Positions 25,994-35,000 of a stretch of DNA of 64,000 bases are shown here, in pieces. Every line of letters starts with the position of its first letter. Position 1 is the first letter of the stretch. Origin of the DNA: Streptomyces ferrugineus (GTDB taxonomy: Bacteria; Actinomycetota; Actinomycetes; Streptomycetales; Streptomycetaceae). The position numbers were made by a program, and so were the translations under genes. Where the stretch lies: NCBI RefSeq assembly GCF_015160855.1, contig NZ_CP063373.1, positions 5,332,001 through 5,396,000 on the forward strand, in the 5' to 3' direction. The notes beneath the pieces are model-generated. The model did no database searches. It saw only the letters and a program-made list of their open reading frames with translations, and was not told where the DNA came from.

Positions 25994-26079
25994 TTTCACC
26001 TGTTGCTCCGTTGTTCCTTTCCCACCTGCATCTCGTCCCGTCCCTGTCCCTCCCCTGTGCGCCAGAGAGAAGCAAGCCC

Positions 26080-27132
26080 ATGACCGCAACGACGTCCCGC
26101 TCGGACGCTTCGTCGGGCCCGTCCCGGCGTCGCCTGCTCGCAGCCGGCGGCGCGCTCGCCCTCGGCCCCCTGCTTGCCGCATGCGCCAACGACGACAAGG
26201 GCACGCCCGACTCATCGGCCGAGGCCACCGCGAGCAGCGGACCGTGGTCCTTCAAGGACGACCGCGGCCGCACGGCCACAACCGACAAGAAGCCCGAGAG
26301 GATCGTCGCGTTCGTCAGCACCGCCGCCGCCCTCTACGACTACGGCATCGAGTGCAAGGGCGTCTTCGGCCCCAGCGAACCGGTGAACGGCGAGCCCAAC
26401 CCGCAGGCCGGTGACATGGACGTGTCCGAACTGACCAGCCTGGGCACCGCGTGGGGACAGTTCAGCGTCGAGAAGTACGCCGCCCTCCAGCCCGACCTGC
26501 TGATCAGCAACATGTTCCCGCCGCCGGGACTGTGGTACGTGCCGGAGGAGAGCAAGAACAAGGTCGAGTCCCTCGCACCGACCGTCGGGATCAGCGTCGC
26601 CCGGACCTCCCTGCTCAACCCGCTCAAGCGCACCGCCGAACTCGCCGAGTCCCTCGGCGCGGACCTGAGCGCCAAGAAGGTCACCGCCGCCAAGGCCCGT
26701 TTCGAGAAGGCGGTCGAGACGCTGCGTACGGCGGCGAAGGCCGGCGGCGGGCTGAAGGTCATGGCCGTCACCGGCGACAAGGACAACTTCTACGTCGCCG
26801 TTCCCGACTCCTACTGCGACCTGAATTACTTCAAGGACCTGGGAGTGGAGTTCGTCGAGGGCAAGAAGTCCGATGAATGGGGCTTCTGGGAGTTCCTCAG
26901 CTGGGAGAACGCCAACAAGTACCACGCCGACCTCATCATGGTCGACAACCGCTCCACCTCCATGTCCTTGGAGCAGCTGAACGAGAAGGCCACCTGGCGC
27001 CAACTGCCCGCGGTCAAGGCCGGCCAGACCACGTCCTGGTCGATGGAGGAGCGCTTCAGCTACGCGGGATGGGCCCCGGTGGTCGAACGCCTCGCCGCGG
27101 CCGTGGAGAAGTCGAAGAAGCTCGACGCGTAG
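26080..27132 (+). CDS. Siderophore-type ABC transporter substrate-binding lipoprotein (FecB/TroA fold)
   Basis: 350 residues from ATG 26080 (AGAGAGAAG upstream). It carries a twin-arginine signal and lipobox: SRRRLLAAGGALALGPLLAACAN, with the lipid-attached Cys at about residue 35. The mature part has the class III binding-protein layout: RGRTATTDKKPERIVAFVST, LQPDLLISNMFPPPG and a long connecting helix before the C-terminal lobe. No permease or ATPase gene follows; the next element is a pseudogene. It would act as a lipoprotein on the outer face of the membrane, delivering a metallophore to a permease elsewhere. The iron-box-like site upstream suggests iron control. Confidence 0.85.
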   Translation: MTATTSRSDASSGPSRRRLLAAGGALALGPLLAACANDDKGTPDSSAEATASSGPWSFKDDRGRTATTDKKPERIVAFVSTAAALYDYGIECKGVFGPSEPVNGEPNPQAGDMDVSELTSLGTAWGQFSVEKYAALQPDLLISNMFPPPGLWYVPEESKNKVESLAPTVGISVARTSLLNPLKRTAELAESLGADLSAKKVTAAKARFEKAVETLRTAAKAGGGLKVMAVTGDKDNFYVAVPDSYCDLNYFKDLGVEFVEGKKSDEWGFWEFLSWENANKYHADLIMVDNRSTSMSLEQLNEKATWRQLPAVKAGQTTSWSMEERFSYAGWAPVVERLAAAVEKSKKLDA

Positions 27133-27140
27133 CCCAGGAG

Positions 27141-27635
27141 GTGCCGTCCCACGCCCCGGCACCGGCCCCGCCCGAGCGGCGACCGAACTCGGCGACGTCC
27201 AGGAGACGTTGCTCATCCCGCTCTACGCATGTGCGGTGGAGATGGTCGACGCGATCGCATACGACTTCAGCCGGTTCGACGGTGCCAAGAGCCTGCTCGG
27301 CGCGAATCCGCGGACGCTGCGGTTCGACGCCTGGATCGCCGGCTTCCTCCGGCAGCACCCCTCGGGCACAGTCGTGGAGATCGGCACCGGCATCAGCACC
27401 CGGTTCGAACGGCTCGACAACGGCACGGTGCACTGGAGGCACATGCTCGCCGCCTCGGTCACCGACCCGGCCTGGATCGACGAGGCCCGGCGGAACTGGA
27501 CCACCGGCACCCGGGCGTCCAGTTGGCCGACTCCCGCACCTCCCCCGCTGGCCCGCCCCCGTGGCAGGCCGGCTCAACCCGGCGTATCGCCTCACGCTGC
27601 GCACCGCGTCGGTACTGCGAGGTCTGGCTTGCTGA
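27141..27635 (+). pseudogene. Broken TcmP-like (LCM family) O-methyltransferase
   Basis: Fragments of one leucine-carboxyl-methyltransferase-type protein are spread over frames. VPSHAPAPAPPERRP follows a GTG with an AGGAG site. TLLIPLYACAVEMVDAIAYDFSRFDGAKSLLG to TVVEIGTGISTRFERLDNG comes in the next frame. VTDPAWIDEARR follows after a deletion, and the C-terminal RLNPAYRLTLRTASVLRGLA is in a third frame. The SAM-binding EIGTG motif survives but the protein cannot be made whole. The 240 bases after it, up to 27876, hold nothing I recognise. Confidence 0.75.
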
Positions 27636-27876
27636 ATCCCGGTCGGCCCGCGGTGCGGCGATCGGTCGACCAGAAACAGCGGCCCGCTGGTGCGGCGGTA
27701 CGACGACTCCGGCGCTCAACTCGGCCCGCCGCCAACCAAGTTGTCGCCAAGCGCAACCTGGCAGACTCCCCGGTCTCGATCCGCAGCCGTGGCCCTGCGG
27801 CCGGGGCCGGCAGAGGCCACCCGGCGGGGTCCGGGCCAGGTGCAAGATCTCCGCTCACGCGTTGAAGGGTCTTGCC

Positions 27877-28800
27877 GTGGACAGGTTCGAGCAGAATGAG
27901 AAGGCGCCGGTAACCGGGGGCATCTGCCTGCTGACCGCCGTCAGCCCGCGCAGGGATGAAGGCAACAGCCCGACCGGGATCGTCGGCCGGTGCCTGGCAC
28001 GACAACTCCTCGCCATGGGCCGGCATGTGCGGGTGATGGCCGAGACGGACCAGTGCGGTGGCTGGCCCGACACGGTCGAAGTCGTGGAAGCGTCCATCAC
28101 CCGGCCGCTGGAGTGTGCCCGGGCCTTCGACGGTGTCGGGGCCGTGTTCCTCGCCGGTGCCCGTGCGTCGACGGTCCAGGACGCCCTCACTCTGGCGCGG
28201 GAAGCCTCCGTCGGCAAAGTCGTCTTGTTGTCGTCTCACGGGCCGGAGTACGAAGAGGCGAATCCGCCGGAGCACTCGGGTCTCGCCTGGACGCACATCC
28301 GGCCGTCGGCGGTGATGGGTGCCGTCCTCGAGGGCACCTACCCGGCGACAGGTTCGGACTGGCCTGACACCGTTCGCGCCGACGGGGTGGTCCGGGAGGC
28401 TTTCCTCAACCAGGGCCACTACCCCTTCATTCATGAGGAGGACCTCGCCGCTGTCGTGGCTGCGGCCCTGATCAGCGATGACTACACCGGGACGGTCGTC
28501 GAGGCCGTGGGCCCGCCGCTGAGCACACGCTCACGGGTACGGAGCATCGCCACCGCTCTCGGCCGCGACATCGACACGGTCGATCTGGCACCGGACCAGA
28601 GCCGGGCGATCTGGCGACGTCTTGGTTGGCCAGATGGTGCGATCGACGTGACGCTGTACGCACTCGAAGAGTACGGCGCCCACTTCGCCGAACTCGTTCA
28701 GTGGACACTCGACCAGCGGCCGTCCGTGCAGGACATCATCGGCCGCCCCCTGCGCACCTACGACGACTGGGTGAGCGAGAACGTCGACTCGTTTCGCTGA
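27877..28800 (+). CDS. NmrA-like NAD(P)-binding protein
   Basis: 307 residues from GTG 27877, preceded by GAAGGG. A Rossmann N-terminus (PTGIVGRCLARQLLAMGRHVRVMAE) is followed by GVGAVFLAGARASTVQDALTLAREASVGKVVLLSSHG and PFIHEEDLAAVVAAAL, as in NmrA/atypical SDR proteins. These usually lack the catalytic Tyr-Lys pair and act as redox sensors or reductases. It lies between the broken methyltransferase and the convergent salicylate synthase. A link to metallophore synthesis is not evident. Confidence 0.75.
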   Translation: MDRFEQNEKAPVTGGICLLTAVSPRRDEGNSPTGIVGRCLARQLLAMGRHVRVMAETDQCGGWPDTVEVVEASITRPLECARAFDGVGAVFLAGARASTVQDALTLAREASVGKVVLLSSHGPEYEEANPPEHSGLAWTHIRPSAVMGAVLEGTYPATGSDWPDTVRADGVVREAFLNQGHYPFIHEEDLAAVVAAALISDDYTGTVVEAVGPPLSTRSRVRSIATALGRDIDTVDLAPDQSRAIWRRLGWPDGAIDVTLYALEEYGAHFAELVQWTLDQRPSVQDIIGRPLRTYDDWVSENVDSFR

Positions 28801-28962
28801 CCTCGGCCCGCTGAGCACGATCTCCCGCCAGGGCCGTGCACTGTTCAAGGTCGCTGACGAGGCGGGGCGGCCGCTGCGTATCGGGAAACGGCCGTGGCCG
28901 ACGCCGTCTCCCGCTTCCCGGCCCGCCCCCGACCCAGGGCCTTGGCCCTTGGCCCTTGGCCC

Positions 28963-30351
28963 TCACCGCGACGCCACCGGCGGTTCCGGCCGGGCAACGC
29001 GCAGATGCGGGGCCACGCTGCGGAGCTTCTCGCAGGTCTCCTCCCATTCGCGTTCCGGTGTCGACTGGCCCATCACCCCGGCGCCCGCGCGCAGCCAACT
29101 GCGCCCGTTCCGCTGGAAGACCGTGCGCAGGACGAGCGCGGCGTCGAGGTCGCCGTCGGCGTCAGCGGTGAACACGGCGCCGGCGTACAACCCGCGGGGT
29201 TCGCCCTCGTATCGGCCGATGGCCCGCAGGGCTCCCGGCTTCGGGCAGCCGGTGGCCGTGATCGCCGGGAAGAGTGCAGCGAAGGCCGCCCAGGGGCTCC
29301 GGTCGTCGGCGAGGCGTCCGGTGACGCGCGAGGCGAGGTGCTGCACCGATCCGCGCTCGCGGACCGTCATGAACTCCTCGACCACGACCGCGTCCCGGCC
29401 GCAGACCTCGCTCACTTCGTCGACGGCGAGGCGTACCGAGAGGGCGTGCTCGTGGATCTCCTTGGGGTCGCCGAGCAGGTCGGCGCGCAGGCGGGCGGTC
29501 TCGCCGGGGTCCGTCGCGAGGGCCCGGGTGCCGGCCAGCGGCTGGGTGGAGACGCGACGGCTGCTCCCGTCCACCTCGACGACCGTCTCGGGGCTGAAGC
29601 CGGCGGCCCGCCACCCGCCCAGGTCCAGCAGGAAGGAGCGGGCGGGAGTGTTGGCCCTGCGGCCCGCCAGGTAGGTGGCGGCGAGGTCGGGGCTGAGGTG
29701 CTCCGGCAGCGGCAGGGGACGCGAGAGGACGGCCTTCTGCAGGTGTCCCGCCCGGATGTCGGCCACGGTGCGGGCGACGGCGTTCTGATAGGAGCCGGTT
29801 CCGAAGCCGACAAGCCCCTCGGCGTCGGCGGGGCTCTCCCCCGCCTCCTCCGCAGGGCGGGAGAGCGCTTTGGCGATCAGAGGTACGTGTTCGGGGTCGG
29901 CCGTGCGGATGCGTGCCGTGCCCGGAGTCAGTTCGACCTCGGTGACCGGCAGCATGAGATGGAGCAGCGGGTCTTGTCCCGGGTCACCGGTGTCCGAGTG
30001 CAGCAGATGGGCCAGCTCGAAGGCGGCCCAGCCGTACGCCCGCCAGTCGCGGTGCGGCAGATGCGCGAGGGCCGCGGCGATCTGCTCCAACGGCGCCTGG
30101 TGGTCCAGGGGTTGGGTCAGCGATCGGCTCCCGCAATGGGCGGTCACCTGGTGGGCGTCCAGCGTGACGGTCGCGGCCGGTCCGGCAGCGTACGTCCATG
30201 CCCCGGCGCGCTCGTAGACCACGTACTCGCCGCCGAGGCCCGCTCGGGCGAGCCGCACCGCCGCCTCCGCCGGATCGTGCGGCGCCTCGACGATCTGCGC
30301 GGGCCCCGGCGCGGGCAGGGCGTCCGCCCAGGAGCTCCAGGTACCGGTCAT
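28963..30351 (-). CDS. Salicylate synthase (chorismate-utilising, MbtI/Irp9 type)
   Basis: 462 residues from ATG 30351, overlapping the ligase stop by ATGA. It converts chorismate to isochorismate and then salicylate plus pyruvate. Chorismate-family motifs are clear. [11 protein letters not shown] carries the general-base Lys. [31 protein letters not shown] and [16 protein letters not shown] line the Mg-chorismate site. The length matches MbtI (about 450) and Irp9 (about 434), not the longer anthranilate synthases. With the adjacent ligase it supplies and activates the starter unit for the NRPS. Transcribed from the Zur-box promoter region behind the ligase. Confidence 0.9.
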   Translation of the reverse strand: MTGTWSSWADALPAPGPAQIVEAPHDPAEAAVRLARAGLGGEYVVYERAGAWTYAAGPAATVTLDAHQVTAHCGSRSLTQPLDHQAPLEQIAAALAHLPHRDWRAYGWAAFELAHLLHSDTGDPGQDPLLHLMLPVTEVELTPGTARIRTADPEHVPLIAKALSRPAEEAGESPADAEGLVGFGTGSYQNAVARTVADIRAGHLQKAVLSRPLPLPEHLSPDLAATYLAGRRANTPARSFLLDLGGWRAAGFSPETVVEVDGSSRRVSTQPLAGTRALATDPGETARLRADLLGDPKEIHEHALSVRLAVDEVSEVCGRDAVVVEEFMTVRERGSVQHLASRVTGRLADDRSPWAAFAALFPAITATGCPKPGALRAIGRYEGEPRGLYAGAVFTADADGDLDAALVLRTVFQRNGRSWLRAGAGVMGQSTPEREWEETCEKLRSVAPHLRVARPEPPVASR

Positions 30352-31970
30352 GCGCGGGGACTTCCTTTCAGCTCTCGGGCCAGTTCTGTCAGTGCCTTCT
30401 TGTCGGTCTTGCCGACCGCCGTCACCGGCAGTGCCTCCAGGGCCTCCACACGGTCGGGGATCTTGTACGGCGCAAGACCGCGCTCCCGGAGGAAGGCGGC
30501 CAGCTCGCCACGGCCGGGAGCGTCGGCTCCGGGCGCGGGCACGACGAACGCGCAGGTGCGCTCGCCGAGCAGGTCGTCGGGTACGGGGACGACGGCGGTG
30601 TCCAGCACCGCGGGATGGTGGACGAGTTGTTCCTCGACCTCGGCGGCGGCCACCTTGTCCCCGCCCCGGTTGATCTGTTCCTTGACCCGGCCCTCGACGA
30701 CGAGATGACCGGTGGGCGTACGCCGTACCAGGTCGCCGGTCCGGTAGTAGCCGTCGGCGGTGAACGCGGTGGCGTTGTGTTCGCCCGCCCGGTAGTAGCC
30801 GCGCAGCGTGTAGGGGCCGCGCGTGAGGAGCCGTCCGGTGGCGCCGGGCGGGACGTCGCGGTCGTACTCGTCGACGACGCGGATCTCGTCGTCGGGTGAC
30901 AGGGGCCGCCCCTGGGTGTGCAGGACGATCTCCTCGGGGGCGTCCGGTTCGGTGTAGTTGAGCAGGCCCTCCGCCATGCCGAACACCTGCTGCAGTACGG
31001 GGCCGAAGGCGTCCCGCGCCTGTGCGGCGTGCTCGGGCAGCAGCCGGGCGCCGCCGACCTGGAGCAGCCGCAGCGACGACAGGTCCGCGTCGCCCCATTC
31101 GGCAGCCGCCGTCCACATGCGGGCCGTGGGCGGTACCAGCGCGGTCGCGGTGACGCCTTCGCGCTCGATGAGGGCGAACGCCGCGTCCGGGTCGGGTTCG
31201 TCCGTGAGGACCGCCGTACCGCCCGCGTGCAGGGCACCGAGGACGCCGGGGCAGCCGAGGGCGAAGTTGTGGGCGACGGGGAGGGCGGCGAGGTAGACGG
31301 TCCCTGGTCCGAAGCCGCACAGGTCGGCGCTGGCGCGCACGTTGTAGGCGTAGTCGTCGTGGGTGCGCGGGATCAGTTTGGGCAGGCCGGTGGTGCCGCC
31401 CGAGACCAGCAGCAGCGCCACCTCGGAGGCGTCGTCGGGGGCAGGGGGCAGGTCGGGGGCGCCGGGGCCGTCCAGCGGGGTGTGGGCTCCGGGGTCGCCG
31501 GCCACCAGGACATGCCGGAGGTCGGGGCTCTCCTTGAGGACCTCGGCGGCGAGGTCACGGTGGTCGAAGCCCTGGTGGACGTCCGGGACGACGTACGCGA
31601 CTGCCTGGGACAGCCGGCACAGGTGGACTATCTCGCTGCGGCGGTGCAGTGGCAGGGCGAGGACGGGGATCGCGCCGAGCCGCTGAAGGCCGAAGAAGAC
31701 GGTGAAGAACTCGGGGACGTTCGGGAGTTGGAGCACGACCCGGTCCCCCGCCCGGACGCCGAGCCCGGCGAGTCGGCGGGCGACGCGCTCGGCCTCCCGG
31801 GCCAGCTGCGCGCGGTCCAGTCGCCGCGTGCCGCACACGAGCGCGGTGCGCCGCGGATGGGCCCGGACCCAGGCCCGCAGTAGCCGGTCGAACGTTTCTC
31901 CTCGCCAGTGGCCGGAGGCCCGGTACTGCGCGGCGAGGTCCTCGGGCCAGGGCGTACAGCCGTCCAGCAC
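30348..31970 (-). CDS. Salicyl-AMP ligase (YbtE/PchD/MbtA type)
   Basis: 540 residues. I start at GTG 31970 because AGAGGGGG lies 5 bases upstream and the protein then begins [22 protein letters not shown], as aryl-AMP ligases do; ATG 32027 is in frame but has no ribosome site. Adenylation motifs: [48 protein letters not shown] and the catalytic Lys in VGKTDKKAL. It activates salicylate with ATP and loads the aryl carrier domain at the NRPS1 N-terminus. Divergent from NRPS1 across the Zur-like box. Confidence 0.9.
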   Translation of the reverse strand: MLDGCTPWPEDLAAQYRASGHWRGETFDRLLRAWVRAHPRRTALVCGTRRLDRAQLAREAERVARRLAGLGVRAGDRVVLQLPNVPEFFTVFFGLQRLGAIPVLALPLHRRSEIVHLCRLSQAVAYVVPDVHQGFDHRDLAAEVLKESPDLRHVLVAGDPGAHTPLDGPGAPDLPPAPDDASEVALLLVSGGTTGLPKLIPRTHDDYAYNVRASADLCGFGPGTVYLAALPVAHNFALGCPGVLGALHAGGTAVLTDEPDPDAAFALIEREGVTATALVPPTARMWTAAAEWGDADLSSLRLLQVGGARLLPEHAAQARDAFGPVLQQVFGMAEGLLNYTEPDAPEEIVLHTQGRPLSPDDEIRVVDEYDRDVPPGATGRLLTRGPYTLRGYYRAGEHNATAFTADGYYRTGDLVRRTPTGHLVVEGRVKEQINRGGDKVAAAEVEEQLVHHPAVLDTAVVPVPDDLLGERTCAFVVPAPGADAPGRGELAAFLRERGLAPYKIPDRVEALEALPVTAVGKTDKKALTELARELKGSPRA

Positions 31971-32038
31971 GTGAATCCCCCTCTGGTCGTATCCCGCTCG
32001 GCGGGGCTTGTCGATCCCGCTCGTCATACTGTAGTAAA

Positions 32039-32053
32039 TGAATATCATTTTCA
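32039..32053. promoter_or_regulatory. Zur box between ligase and NRPS1
   Basis: TGAATATCATTTTCA is a 7-1-7 palindrome with one mismatch and fits the Streptomyces Zur consensus TGAAAATGATTTTCA. It lies 31 bases before the NRPS1 GTG and 69 bases before the ligase GTG, so one zinc-bound repressor could silence both divergent operons. Zur control of the coelibactin locus at the equivalent ligase/NRPS intergenic site is established in S. coelicolor. Confidence 0.8.
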
Positions 32054-32083
32054 ATAACTGATGCCATCGAGGCTGGTGAAGCA

Positions 32084-35000
32084 GTGTCAGAACCCGATCT
32101 CCTACGGTCGATCCGTCCCCTGCTGGCGGACTGGCTCGGTCCGGACGCCGAGCGGGTCGGCCCCCACGACAACCTCATCGAGCAGGGCCTGGACTCCATC
32201 CGCCTGATGACCGTGTCCGCGGCACTGCGCCGCGACGGCATACGTCTGCCCTTCGCGGCCCTCGCCCGGACGCCGACGCTGCACGCCTGGGCGGAACTGG
32301 CCGGCGAGCGGAGCAGCCCCTCGGACGAAACCGTCGAGGCTGAAACCGTCGAGGCCGACGCGGCCGGCGACGCCGACGAGACCTCCCCCTTCGACCTGGC
32401 CCTCATGCAGCACGCCTACTGGGTCGGCCGTGGCACGGAGCACGAACTGGGCGGTGTGGCCGCCCACTTCTACAACGAGTTCGACGGCGAGGGCGTGGAC
32501 CCGCAACGACTGGAGCGTGCCGTACGCGCACTGCTGGCCCGCCACGCGCAACTGCGCGCCGTGTTCGCCGACGACGGACGCCAGCACACGCCGACCGCCT
32601 CCGCCTGGCCCGGCCTGCGGGTGCACGATCTGCGCGAGCTGCCCGAGGACGAGGTGGAGAGCCGCCTGGCGGACCTGCGGGACGAGTTGTCGCACCGCAT
32701 GCTGCGGGTCGGCGCGGGCGAGGTCTTCGACGTGCAGCTGTCGCTGCTGCCGGGCGACCGCACCCGGGTCCACCTCAACCTCGACATGCTCGCGGCCGAC
32801 GCGCTCAGCCTGCGCGTCCTCCTCGCCGACCTGGCGGTTCTCTACCGCGGTACCGACTCCCTCTCTCCCATCGGCTACAGCTACCGCCGCTACCTCGCGG
32901 ACCGTGCCGTCTCCGCCGAGAGAGACCGCGACCGGGCGCGGGACGCGGCCTGGTGGGCCGCCCGGCTGCCGGATCTGCCCGGCGCGCCCGCGCTGCCCGT
33001 CGCGCAGGGGCCGGTACGACCGCGGGTCGCGCGGCGCCACCACTGGCTGCCCCCAGAGGCACGGGACGCCCTGTTCGCCCGCGCGCACCGGCACGGGGTC
33101 ACCCCGGCGATGGCGCTGGCCACCGCGTACTGCGAGGTGCTGGCCGCCTGGAGCGCCGAGCACCGCTTCCTGCTGAACGTGCCGCTGTTCGACCGTGAGC
33201 CGCTGCATCCCGACGTGCCCCTGCTCGTGGGCGACTTCACCGGTTCCGTGCTGCTCACCGCCGACATGTCGGGCGAGGCAACCTTCCAGGACCGCGCCCG
33301 CTCCGTGCAGGAACGCTTCCTCGGGGACGCCGCGCACGCCTCGTACTCGGGTGTCGAGGTACTGCGCGATCTGAACCGCGCCCAGCGGGGTGGTGGGCGC
33401 GTGCTCGCACCGGTGGTGTTCACCAGTGCGCTGAACCTGGGCGAGCTGTTCTCCGAGGACGTCCGCGCCTGCTTCGGGCGCCCGGTGTGGATCATCTCCC
33501 AGGGCCCCCAGGTGTGGCTCGACGCCCAGGTCACGGAGCTGGACGGCGGACTGCTGGTCAACTGGGACGCACTGGAGCAGGCCTTCCCCGACGGGATGCT
33601 GGACGCGATGTTCGCCGCGTTCCGCACGCTGGTGGACTCCCTCGCCACCTCCGACACATCCTGGGGCGCACCCGTACCGGACCTGCTGCCCGAGTCCCAG
33701 CGAGCAGCACGCGCGCGTGCCAACGCCACCGACGGACCCCGCAGCGGACTGCTCCTGCACGAGGACTTCCTGAGCCGCGCCGAACAAGCACCCGACCGGC
33801 CCGCACTGCTCTGGGGCACGGACGGCGTCCTCACCTACGGCGAACTCGCCGACCGGGCACGGCGCATCGCCGCCGCACTGGCAGCGCAGGCGATAGGCCC
33901 CGGCGATCGGGTCGCCGTCTGTCTGCCCAAGGGGCCCGAGCAGATCGCCGCCGTGCTGGGCGTGCTGACCACGGGCGCCGCGTACGTACCCGTGGGGCGC
34001 GACCATCCGCCGGCCCGCCGCGACCGCGTCCTGACCCGGGCGGCGGCACGGGTGGCCCTCGTCACCGAGGACACGGCGCCGCTGCCGGACGGTGTGGCGG
34101 GACTGACGGTGTCGGAGGCGCTGACGCACGCGCCCGTCAAGGAACCCGTGGCCGTCCCCGAGGACGATCCGGCGTACATCCTGTTCACCTCCGGCTCCAC
34201 CGGGGAGCCCAAGGGTGTCGTCGTGCCGCACCGCGCCGCCCGCAACACGGTCGACGACCTCGACGAGCGGTTCGCGGTGACGGCGGACGACCGGACGCTC
34301 GCGCTCTCCGCCCTCGACTTCGACCTGTCGGTGTACGACGTCTTCGGGCCGCTGTCCGCCGGTGGCGCGGTCGTCCTCGTCGCGGAGGAGGATCGCCGGG
34401 ACGCGGCGAGCTGGCACGCGCTGATGGCGCGGCACGGGGTCACCGTCCTCAACTGCGTGCCGTCCGTCCTGGACATGCTGCTCAGCACCGCCGGGGAAGG
34501 GCCTGCCGGACTGCGGCTGGTGCTGCTGGGCGGCGACTGGGTGGGCGTCGATCTGCCCGGGCGGCTGGCGAAACGCTCGCCGGGGTGCCGTTTCGTGGCG
34601 CTCGGCGGTACGACCGAGACCGCGATCCACTCCACGGTGTGCGAGGTCGTCGGCGGCACGGTGCCCGATGACTGGACTGCGGTGCCGTACGGCACGCCGC
34701 TGCGCAACGTACGGCTCAGGGTCGTCGACGTCCGGGGCCGGGACTGTCCGGACTGGGCGCCGGGTGAGCTGTGGATCGGCGGGGACGGCGTGGCCGACGG
34801 CTACCTCGGCGATCCCAAGCGCACCGCCGACCGGTTCGTCCGGTACGACGGGGTGCGCTGGTACCGCACGGGCGATCTGGCCCGCTACCGGCCCGGCGGC
34901 ACCGTGGAGTTCCTCGGCCGGGCCGACTCCCAGGTCAAGCTGCGCGGGCACCGGGTGGAGCTGGGCGAGGTAGAGGCGGCTCTGGAGCGGGTGCCGGGTG

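Noticed and set aside
28941..28961. Three copies of CTTGGCC just after the salicylate synthase stop
   Set aside because: Too short and simple to assign function; it could be slippage, and no hairpin is formed.
32027..32027. ATG at 32027 as start of the salicyl-AMP ligase
   Set aside because: No ribosome site, and it would place the start 12 bases from the Zur box; GTG 31970 has AGAGGGGG at proper distance.
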